Positions 16,240-22,582 of a stretch of 32,817 nt of DNA are shown piece after piece. A model generated the notes under the pieces. That model saw only the letters and a list, made by a program, of their open reading frames with translations. It was not told the origin of the DNA and did no database searches. A program made the translations under genes and the position numbers. The DNA comes from an uncultured beta proteobacterium. GTDB taxonomy: Bacteria > Pseudomonadota > Gammaproteobacteria > Burkholderiales > Burkholderiaceae_C. The stretch covers positions 1-32,817 of the forward strand of contig CAINUX010000176.1 in assembly GCA_903853895.1 (NCBI GenBank). The letters run 5' to 3'. Every line of letters begins with the position of its first letter. Position 1 is the stretch's first letter.

Positions 16240-17961
16240 ATGTACTCGCAACACTTCGGACTCACCCAGGATCCGTTTTCCATCGCCCCAGACCCGCGCT
16301 ACCTCTTCATGAGTGAACGCCACCGGGAGGCGCTGGCGCACTTATTGTTTGGCGTGGCGGCACCGGACGGCCGCGCGGGTGGCACGGGCGGCGGCTTTGT
16401 GCTGTTGACCGGGGATATTGGCACCGGCAAAACCACGATCTGTCGCTGCTTTCTGGAGCAGATTCCGAGCGGCTGCCATGTGGCCTACATCTTCAACCCG
16501 AAACTCACGGTCACGGAGCTGCTGCAATCCATTTGCGAAGAGTTCCATATCCCGCTCATCCCCGCTGCGGCGCAGACCCCCACCGTCAAAACCTACATAG
16601 ACGCCCTCAATGCCTTTTTGCTGCAAAGCCATGCCGCGGGAGAAAGTTGCGTCCTGATCATTGACGAGGCCCAAAACCTGCAAAGCGACGTGCTGGAACA
16701 ACTGCGCCTGCTGACCAACCTGGAAACCAACGCCCGCAAACTACTGCAGATCGTGCTGATCGGCCAGCCCGAACTGCGTGTAATGCTGGAGCGCCCCGAG
16801 CTGGAGCAACTGGCCCAGCGCGTGATTGCCCGTTTTCATCTGGACGCGCTCACCGAAACCGAAAGCGCGCACTACATCGCGCACCGCCTGGCCGTGGCCG
16901 GCCACACTGGCCCCAGCCCCTTTGAAGGGCGGGCGCTGCAACGCATCCACCGCCTGGCGCGGGGCGTGCCACGGCGCATCAACCTGCTGTGCGGACGCGC
17001 ATTGCTGGGGGCCTGGGCCAACGGTCTGGATCGGGTCAATCGGCGAGTGGTCTACAAAGCCGCGGCCGAAGTGTTTGGACCGGAGCGCCAAGCGGCCTTG
17101 GGCGACCGCCTTGCGCACAAGGCCTGGCTGCTGGGCGGCGCAGGTCTTTTGGTTGGCGCCGCACTGGGTGGCCTCGCGCTGTACCAAGGGCAAACCTCCC
17201 CGCCCGGCGTGGGGCGGTCCGCCGCGCCGGCGCCGACCGCCCGGTCACTGCCCCCATCGTCGACCACACCCATGGCATCCGTTTCCGCGCCGGCCCGAGT
17301 GCCGCCGCCACCGCCGGTGGTTGAAACCCTGGATGCGCTGATTCCACAAATGCCCGGCGACATCCAAGCAGCCTGGACCACACTGGCCCGCCACTGGCCT
17401 CTGGAAGCGGCTGCAACCAGCCCCTGTGCGGCGGCCGGCGCACAGGACCCATCCTTGCAGTGCTATCGCGCCAGCAGCCTGACCGTACCTCTGTTGCGTC
17501 AGCTGGGTCGCCCCGGCATCCTGACCCTGCAGACTGACGGACATGCGCCCGTGTATGCGGTGCTGGTTGGCCTGACGGACCAGAACGCGACGCTGCATCT
17601 GGCCACGGGCCAGCACACGGTCAGCCTGATGGCGCTGGGCCGCCTGTGGCGCGGCGAGTTCGCCACCTTCTGGCGCGCCCCGCAAGGCTACAGCCCGGCA
17701 GCACGCGTTGGCAGTTCAGGCCCCGCCATTGCCCAGCTTGCCAGCCATCTGGGTAAGCTCGATGGTGCGCCACCACCGCCACCAGAACTGATGCCACAGG
17801 TCCTTGACGCCGACCTGAAGGCACGGGTAAGGGACTTTCAGCGCGCCCATGGACTCAAGGCCGATGGCCAGCCCGGTCCGATGACGTATATGCAGATCGA
17901 AAGCGCCTTGGGCATCCAGCAACCCCGCCTGCACACCGATCCACTCACTGGTCCACGCTAA
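16240..17961 (+). CDS. ExeA/GspA-type AAA ATPase with peptidoglycan-binding domain
   Basis: This 573-residue protein resembles ExeA/GspA, which with GspB helps place the type II secretion secretin through the peptidoglycan. Residues 1-280 form the ATPase, with FGLTQDPFSIAPDPRYLFMS, Walker A GDIGTGKTT (58-66) and Walker B LIIDEAQ (139-145). A single membrane helix (about 295-315) leads to a Pro/Ala linker, a periplasmic region, and a C-terminal PG_binding_1 domain (DLKARVRDFQRAHGLKADG, about 525-565). The ATG at 16240 was chosen because related proteins begin there; an in-frame ATG at 16225 is possible. Frames extending to 16144 would run through the terminator. The GspB-like gene follows after 3 bases. 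No other secretion gene is nearby. Confidence 0.88.
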   Translation: MYSQHFGLTQDPFSIAPDPRYLFMSERHREALAHLLFGVAAPDGRAGGTGGGFVLLTGDIGTGKTTICRCFLEQIPSGCHVAYIFNPKLTVTELLQSICEEFHIPLIPAAAQTPTVKTYIDALNAFLLQSHAAGESCVLIIDEAQNLQSDVLEQLRLLTNLETNARKLLQIVLIGQPELRVMLERPELEQLAQRVIARFHLDALTETESAHYIAHRLAVAGHTGPSPFEGRALQRIHRLARGVPRRINLLCGRALLGAWANGLDRVNRRVVYKAAAEVFGPERQAALGDRLAHKAWLLGGAGLLVGAALGGLALYQGQTSPPGVGRSAAPAPTARSLPPSSTTPMASVSAPARVPPPPPVVETLDALIPQMPGDIQAAWTTLARHWPLEAAATSPCAAAGAQDPSLQCYRASSLTVPLLRQLGRPGILTLQTDGHAPVYAVLVGLTDQNATLHLATGQHTVSLMALGRLWRGEFATFWRAPQGYSPAARVGSSGPAIAQLASHLGKLDGAPPPPPELMPQVLDADLKARVRDFQRAHGLKADGQPGPMTYMQIESALGIQQPRLHTDPLTGPR

Positions 17962-17964
17962 GCC

Positions 17965-18636
17965 ATGTCCTTCATCCTCGATGCACTCCAACGCGCCGAC
18001 GCAGAACGCGCACGCGCTAACGTTCCCGGGCTGCACGCGCGCCCGGTCAGCAATCCCGTCGCCGCAGCGAATACTGGCTCCCGTAAGAGGATGGGGCTGG
18101 CTGTTGTCGGTAGCCTGGCACTTGCGTTGGCAGCCGCGATCGGATGGATGTGGCTGCGCAACCCGCAGCCTGCAGTTGTCACTGCGGCGTCCATGCCTTT
18201 GGTGCAAACGCCGGTGCAAACGCCGGCGACCACTCCAGCCATACTTGCAGCCACTGCCACCACCCTGCCAGCAGTCCCACCAACCGCCGCGTCCGTGCAG
18301 CCGCCCAAGCCCGTCCCGATGGCGCCGAGCACATCGCCCCAGCGGCAGTCCAGCGTTGCCATAGCACCAGCCAACCCCGCCAAAGAGGTGGCCGCAGTCG
18401 CCACGCCAACGGCTCCCCTCTTGAGTGAACTGCCTGAAGACATTCGCCGCCAGATTCCGGCTTTGGCCATCACCGGCGCCGTGTACTCGGACAACCCGGC
18501 GCAACGGCTGCTGCTGGTCAACGGTCAGGTGTTAGGACAAGACAGCCTGGCGGCACCGGACGTGACGCTGGTAGAGATTCGCTCCAACCATTCAGAGTTC
18601 AGTTTTCGCGGAACGCGCTTCCGCCTCGCCCACTAG
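17965..18636 (+). CDS. GspB/ExeB-like general secretion pathway protein
   Basis: This 223-residue protein starts with the characteristic MSFILDALQRADAERAR. A single membrane helix follows (about 43-64), then a long Ala/Pro/Thr linker and a C-terminal GspB domain (about 150-223) with LAITGAVYSDNPAQRLLLVN and GQVLGQDSLAAPDVTLVEI. It would sit in the inner membrane with its C-terminus in the periplasm and work with the ATPase encoded 3 bases upstream. The linker includes a perfect tandem duplication of a 12-bp unit at 18201-18224, giving VQTPVQTP. Confidence 0.88.
   Translation: MSFILDALQRADAERARANVPGLHARPVSNPVAAANTGSRKRMGLAVVGSLALALAAAIGWMWLRNPQPAVVTAASMPLVQTPVQTPATTPAILAATATTLPAVPPTAASVQPPKPVPMAPSTSPQRQSSVAIAPANPAKEVAAVATPTAPLLSELPEDIRRQIPALAITGAVYSDNPAQRLLLVNGQVLGQDSLAAPDVTLVEIRSNHSEFSFRGTRFRLAH
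18201..18224 (+). repeat. Tandem 12-bp duplication in the gspB-like linker
   Basis: GGTGCAAACGCC occurs twice back to back and encodes two VQTP units in the flexible linker. It is in frame and probably neutral. Confidence 0.85.
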
Positions 18637-18639
18637 CCG

Positions 18640-18670
18640 GTTTCAGCGCAGGGCCGCACCAAGCTGAAAC
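18640..18670. terminator. Hairpin between convergent gspB-like and tsaC genes
   Basis: GTTTCAGC (18640) and GCTGAAAC (18663) form perfect 8-bp arms with a 15-base loop in the 47-base gap between convergent genes. There is no T-run, so function as a two-way terminator is only plausible. Confidence 0.4.
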
Positions 18671-18683
18671 GTTGGGGGCAACA

Positions 18684-19751
18684 TCACTCCGCGCTGGCGC
18701 GCTGCAAGCGGTCGCGCACGCCTTCCCACTCCAGCGCGTCGGGCGGGGTTTCCACCCAGATCAGCTTGACATTGGCGTCGTCAAACCCACGCAGCACGGC
18801 AAACAGCTGCTGGGCCGTCGCAGCCGCATCGTCGGGCATGCGCCGCAACACGATGGACAGCGGCACCTTCTTCAGGACCGATCGGGCATACACGGCGATG
18901 GTCGGCTTGGCGTCGGCGCCACCCTGGACCATCACCTCACCAAGCAAGTCCACCGCGGTTTGCAGGGCCTTGGCGTCCATCAGCCGTAGTCGGGCGTTGG
19001 GCGCATAGTGCGACTCCAGCGTGCCCGAGGCTCTGGGGGCATTTCGGGCCTCTAGCCCTCGTTGTTCCTGCTCCAACAGCTCTTCTTTTGATAGCAGCTT
19101 ACGCCCGCAGGCCTGCTCCACCTGCAGGCGGCTGATGGAGCCTGGACGCAGCAGCACCGGCGCGCCTCGGGTGCAGTCGATGATGGTGGACTCAATGCCG
19201 AGGTCGCAGGGCCCACCATCCAGTATCAGCAAGTCCGGACCCAGCTCGCTGGCCACATGGGCGGCGGTGGTTGGGCTGACCCGGCCAAAGCGGTTGGCGC
19301 TGGGGGCGGCCACGCCCCATACCCGCGCCTGGCCGGGCAGCGCATCGTGCAACACGCGCAGCACGGCTTGCGCCGCCGGATGCGCCGGGCAGCGCAGGCC
19401 AATGGAGTCTTGCCCACCCGCTGCTGCGGCACCGACCCCGGCGCGCCGCGGCAGTATCAGGGTCAGCGGGCCGGGCCAGAAGGCCGACATCAGCTGCTGC
19501 GCAAATGGCGGCACCTGGGCGGCAAAGTGCGCAGCGCCGGACATGCCACCGTCCTGCGCCGACACATGGACGATCAGCGGATGGTCGGACGGGCGGCCCT
19601 TGGCAGCAAATATCTTGGCCACAGCCGCGTCGTTGTCGGCATCCGCCCCCAGGCCGTAGACCGTCTCGGTGGGCAAGCCAATCAGGTTGCCAGCCCTCAC
19701 AGATGCTGCACAAGAAGCTATGGATTCAGGAGCAGAGGCAGGCAGGATCAT
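18684..19751 (-). CDS. tsaC: L-threonylcarbamoyladenylate synthase, two-domain Sua5 type
   Basis: This enzyme makes threonylcarbamoyl-AMP from threonine, bicarbonate and ATP, the first step of tRNA t6A formation. The 355-residue protein has the YrdC domain (about 5-205) with LIGLPTETVYGLGADA, KIFAAKGRPSDHPL and PSANRFGRVSPTTA, then a C-terminal Sua5 domain (about 230-355) beginning ASGTLESHYAPNARL. Two segments appear to come from a dispersed repeat: residues about 10-21 (S-I-A-S-C-A-A-S-V-R-A-G) and the inter-domain linker (K-L-L-S-K-E-E-L-L-E-Q-E-Q-R-G-L-E-A-R). The start ATG 19751 lies 7 bases after the purK stop codon, so it is the third gene of purE-purK-tsaC. Confidence 0.93.
   Translation of the reverse strand: MILPASAPESIASCAASVRAGNLIGLPTETVYGLGADADNDAAVAKIFAAKGRPSDHPLIVHVSAQDGGMSGAAHFAAQVPPFAQQLMSAFWPGPLTLILPRRAGVGAAAAGGQDSIGLRCPAHPAAQAVLRVLHDALPGQARVWGVAAPSANRFGRVSPTTAAHVASELGPDLLILDGGPCDLGIESTIIDCTRGAPVLLRPGSISRLQVEQACGRKLLSKEELLEQEQRGLEARNAPRASGTLESHYAPNARLRLMDAKALQTAVDLLGEVMVQGGADAKPTIAVYARSVLKKVPLSIVLRRMPDDAAATAQQLFAVLRGFDDANVKLIWVETPPDALEWEGVRDRLQRASAE
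19047..19095 (-). repeat. Dispersed low-GC repeat in the tsaC inter-domain linker
   Basis: Read on the minus strand, the element starts GCTATCAAAAGAAGAGCTG and ends GGGCTAGAGGCC, the clearest copy of the family in this window. It encodes the charged linker between the YrdC and Sua5 domains without breaking the frame. Confidence 0.65.
19690..19723 (-). repeat. Dispersed repeat fragment near the tsaC 5' end
   Basis: Read on the minus strand: ATAGCTTCTTGTGCAGCATC, then TGTGAGGGCTGG. This resembles the ATAGCTGCTTGCGCA ... AGGGCTAGA part of the repeat. It encodes residues about 11-22 of TsaC, just before the conserved GNLIGLPTET segment. Confidence 0.5.
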
Positions 19752-19758
19752 GGCGAAC

Positions 19759-20940
19759 TCAAAACGCCGCAATGCCCAGCAGGCTGGCGGCCTGCAAGGC
19801 AGTGGCGCGCACCTGCTCCACACTGGCGCCGGTCACCGTCAGATGGCCCATCTTGCGGCCCTTGCTCGCGGTGGCCTTGCCGTACAGGTGCAAGTGCGTG
19901 CCCGGCAAGGCCAGCACCTGGGCCCACGGCGGCGCACCGTCTGCGGGCCAGATGTCGCCCAGCAGGTTGAGCATGATGGACGGGCTGTGCTGGCGCGGCT
20001 GGGTCAGTGGCAGGCCCGCCAGGGTGCGCACCTGCAGCTCGAACTGCGACACGTCGCAAGCGTCCATGCTGTAGTGGCCGCTGTTGTGCGGGCGCGGTGC
20101 CATCTCGTTGACCACCAGGCCGCCCAACGCTTGCGCCGCCACCGAGTCGGGCTCCAGCACAAAAAATTCCACGCACAGTACGCCAACATACTGCACGCCA
20201 TTTGCTATCGATTTTGCAGCATTAATCGCCTGTTCCACGAGGGTTGGAGGCAGATTTCCCTCATAGACTTCGGTCACGGCCAGGATGCCATCGCGGTGCA
20301 GGTTGCGCTGCACCGGCAGGTTGACACAGGTGCCGTCGGCGGCGCGTGCGACGATGACGGAGCACTCCAGCTGCAGGGGCAGCATTTTTTCCAACACGCA
20401 CGTCACGTGCTTCAGTTCCGTCCATGCGCGCGCCAGCTCGGCCCGATTCGCCACGCGGATCTGGCCCTTGCCGTCATAGCCCATGCGGGCGGTTTTCAGG
20501 ATGCCGGGGAGCAAGTCGTCCGCGACGGTTGCCAACTGCACGGGCGTCTCGATCACTGCGTAGGGAGCCACCGGAACACCACACTCCTCGAAGTGCGACT
20601 TTTCCCGCGCGCGATCCTGGGCAATGGCGACTCCGTTGGCGCCCGGCGACACCCGCACCGTGTTGGCCAGTGTGGCCAGAGAGTGGGCGGGGACGTTTTC
20701 AAATTCGGTGGTGACCGCCATGCAACGCTGCGCCAACGCTTCCAGGCCCGCCGGGTCGGTATAGGCAGTCTGGATGTGGTGGTGGCTGACACGCCCGGCC
20801 GGGCTCTGGGGATCGGGGTCCAGCACCGCGGTGAAATAGCCCATGCGCTGGGCGGCGTGCACAAACATGCGCCCCAACTGGCCACCGCCCATGACGCCCA
20901 GCGTCACCTCACCTTGAGCGCCGAGTGTGGTTTCGCTCAT
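19759..20940 (-). CDS. purK: N5-carboxyaminoimidazole ribonucleotide synthase PurK
   Basis: PurK carboxylates AIR with bicarbonate and ATP to give N5-CAIR in purine synthesis. The 393-residue ATP-grasp protein has the N-terminal nucleotide-like fold GVMGGGQLGRMFVHAAQRMG, TTEFENVPAHSL, the ATP-grasp GYDGKGQIRV loop, GVLCVEFFVL and the substrate/Mg site NEMAPRPHNSGHYSMDAC. Residues about 230-247 (L-P-P-T-L-V-E-Q-A-I-N-A-A-K-S-I-A-N) are encoded by an A/T-rich repeat-like stretch. The start overlaps the purE stop codon (ATGA), implying coupling with PurE, which acts on the PurK product. Confidence 0.96.
   Translation of the reverse strand: MSETTLGAQGEVTLGVMGGGQLGRMFVHAAQRMGYFTAVLDPDPQSPAGRVSHHHIQTAYTDPAGLEALAQRCMAVTTEFENVPAHSLATLANTVRVSPGANGVAIAQDRAREKSHFEECGVPVAPYAVIETPVQLATVADDLLPGILKTARMGYDGKGQIRVANRAELARAWTELKHVTCVLEKMLPLQLECSVIVARAADGTCVNLPVQRNLHRDGILAVTEVYEGNLPPTLVEQAINAAKSIANGVQYVGVLCVEFFVLEPDSVAAQALGGLVVNEMAPRPHNSGHYSMDACDVSQFELQVRTLAGLPLTQPRQHSPSIMLNLLGDIWPADGAPPWAQVLALPGTHLHLYGKATASKGRKMGHLTVTGASVEQVRATALQAASLLGIAAF
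20198..20250 (-). repeat. Dispersed low-GC repeat inside purK
   Basis: On the plus strand the stretch reads TTTGCTATCGATTTTGCAGC, then ATTAATCGCC and GAGGGTTGGAGG. The block order resembles the GCTATC...AGGGCTAGAGG element of tsaC in the opposite direction relative to the host gene. The match is weaker than in tsaC; the A/T-richness supports it. Confidence 0.45.
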
Positions 20941-21431
20941 AGAGCAGGTGGCACGGTCATGCCGCGGGCCACTTCAGTCTGGTGGGCGCGGTAGTCGTCA
21001 AGCTTCTTGCGCAGTGTGGGGTGGTCAGCAGCCAACATGGCCACGGCAAACAGGGCCGCATTGGCCGCGCCGGCCGCGCCAATGGCAAACGTGGCCACCG
21101 GTATGCCCTTGGGCATTTGCACGATGCTGTGCAACGAATCCACACCCGACAAATGCTTGCTGGCCACCGGTACGCCCAAGATCGGCACCGTGGTTTTGGC
21201 CGCCAGCATGCCCGGCAGGTGGGCCGCGCCCCCGGCGCCAGCAATGATGGCGCGCAGGCCGCGCCCGGCTGCCGCCTCGGCATAAGCGAACATGTCGTCG
21301 GGCATGCGGTGCGCCGAGACGACACGTGCCTCGTGGCTGATGCCAAACTGCTGGAGAATCTGTACTGCATGCTGCATGGTGTCCCAGTCGGAGCTGGAAC
21401 CCATGACGACGCCGATTTGAATGTTGGTCAT
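20937..21431 (-). CDS. purE: 5-(carboxyamino)imidazole ribonucleotide mutase PurE
   Basis: PurE rearranges N5-CAIR to CAIR. The 164-residue protein is the usual length of class I PurE and shows GVVMGSSSDWDTMQHA, the VVSAHRMPDDMFAYAE segment with the catalytic histidine, and GAGGAAHLPGMLAAKT. The ATG at 21431 was chosen because conserved sequence starts directly after it; an in-frame upstream start at 21473 adds residues not seen in the family. It is the first gene of purE-purK-tsaC. The divergent thioredoxin-TPR gene starts 171 bases away. Confidence 0.96.
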   Translation of the reverse strand: MTNIQIGVVMGSSSDWDTMQHAVQILQQFGISHEARVVSAHRMPDDMFAYAEAAAGRGLRAIIAGAGGAAHLPGMLAAKTTVPILGVPVASKHLSGVDSLHSIVQMPKGIPVATFAIGAAGAANAALFAVAMLAADHPTLRKKLDDYRAHQTEVARGMTVPPAL

Positions 21432-21510
21432 GCTCTTAAAATGTGGAAGGCAGAGCGGACAACTGCCCCGCAATGTTTCAGGATTTTACTTTTTCGCCTT
21501 GAGCCAGTTT

Positions 21511-21586
21511 GGCCGACGGGCCGCCCTTAGGCAAAACGCGCCCCATTGGGGGGCAGCGACCCGCGTAGCGGCGGAGCGTGGGGGCA
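21511..21586 (-). repeat. GC-rich dispersed intergenic repeat, copy B (inverted)
   Basis: Read on the minus strand it starts TGCCCCCACGCTCCGCCGC and ends GGGCGGCCCGTCGG, colinear with copy A at 16084-16160 with substitutions and small gaps. It fills much of the purE/thioredoxin divergent region and ends 4 bases before the -10-like box of the thioredoxin gene. Confidence 0.65.
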
Positions 21587-21590
21587 CTAT

Positions 21591-21596
21591 TACACT
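21591..21596 (+). promoter_or_regulatory. -10-like TACACT box for the thioredoxin-TPR gene, leaderless candidate
   Basis: TACACT ends 6 bases before the ATG at 21603 and there is no Shine-Dalgarno, so the message probably begins at or near the start codon. Any -35 element would lie within repeat copy B. Confidence 0.35.
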
Positions 21597-21602
21597 ACCC
21601 AA

Positions 21603-22559
21603 ATGATCAACGTCACCGTAGAAAATTTCGAAACCGAAGTGGTTGCCGCTTCCGCCACAGTCCCGGTGCTGGTGGATTTTTGGGCACCGTGGTGCGGGCC
21701 CTGCAAAGTCATAGGCCCGGTGCTGGAAAAGGTCGAAACCGAATATGCCGGCCGCTTCAAGCTGGTGAAGATCGACTCCGACGAACAGCAGGAGCTGAGC
21801 CAGGCTTTTGGCATCCGCTCAATTCCCACCTGTGTGCTGATGGTGGGCGGCAAGCCGGTGGACGGCTTCATGGGCGCCCAGTCCGAGGGCCAGATCAAGG
21901 CCTTCCTGGACAAGCACGTGCCCTCCGCCGATGTGCTGGAAGCCCAGTCCGAAGCCGAGGACGCACAGGCCCTGATCGCCGCCGGCGACCCGCAGGCGGC
22001 TCTGCACAAGCTGCACGAAGCGCTGACCATCAACCCAGGCAACGACGATGCGCGCTACGACTACGTCAAGTTGCTGATTGAGGGTGACATGCTGGACGAT
22101 GCCGAGGCCGCGCTGGCACCGGCGCTGGCCGAGATTCCTCGCCAGCTGCGCTTTGAGGCGCTGGGCCAATTCCTGGACGCCATCAAATTTGTCATGGCCG
22201 ACGAACGCGGCACCTGGACGCCTGAGCAGTTCGACGCCCTGATTGCCACCAACAAGCGCGATTTCGACACCCGTCTGGCCAAGGCGCGGGTGCTGATGGT
22301 CAGCGGCGACTGGACGGGCTCCATGGACGAGCTGCTGGAAATCATCATGCGCGACAAGGCCTGGGGCAATGCCGTGCCGCGCAAGACCTATGTCGCCATT
22401 CTGGAACTGCTGACGCCACCCAAGCCCAAGGTCGACCCGCTGGCCATAGGCAAGACTGCCGGTGGCATCGAGATTGCCGGCAAGTCCGCCGCGGTGCTGG
22501 ACCCGCAGGCCCAGCTGGTTGCGACGTATCGGCGAAAACTGAGCATGGCGCTGAACTAG
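21603..22559 (+). CDS. cnoX: Thioredoxin-TPR protein (CnoX/YbbN-like)
   Basis: This 318-residue protein combines an N-terminal thioredoxin domain (about 1-110) with C-terminal TPR-like helices (about 120-318), the architecture of the chaperedoxin CnoX, which protects substrates from over-oxidation and hands them to chaperones. The active site WCGPC (Cys31, Cys34) is intact, unlike E. coli CnoX, which has lost the catalytic pair, so this one should retain redox activity. The cis-Pro loop is SIPTC (Pro75, with an extra Cys77). The start is ATG 21603 with no Shine-Dalgarno and a -10-like box directly upstream. The large GGDEF gene follows after 23 bases. Confidence 0.9.
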   Translation: MINVTVENFETEVVAASATVPVLVDFWAPWCGPCKVIGPVLEKVETEYAGRFKLVKIDSDEQQELSQAFGIRSIPTCVLMVGGKPVDGFMGAQSEGQIKAFLDKHVPSADVLEAQSEAEDAQALIAAGDPQAALHKLHEALTINPGNDDARYDYVKLLIEGDMLDDAEAALAPALAEIPRQLRFEALGQFLDAIKFVMADERGTWTPEQFDALIATNKRDFDTRLAKARVLMVSGDWTGSMDELLEIIMRDKAWGNAVPRKTYVAILELLTPPKPKVDPLAIGKTAGGIEIAGKSAAVLDPQAQLVATYRRKLSMALN

Positions 22560-22582
22560 CCAACGGACACGACCCCGCCGCC

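Noticed and set aside
19669..20994. 441-codon open frame on the plus strand opposite purK
   Set aside because: Antisense shadow of a securely identified purine gene.
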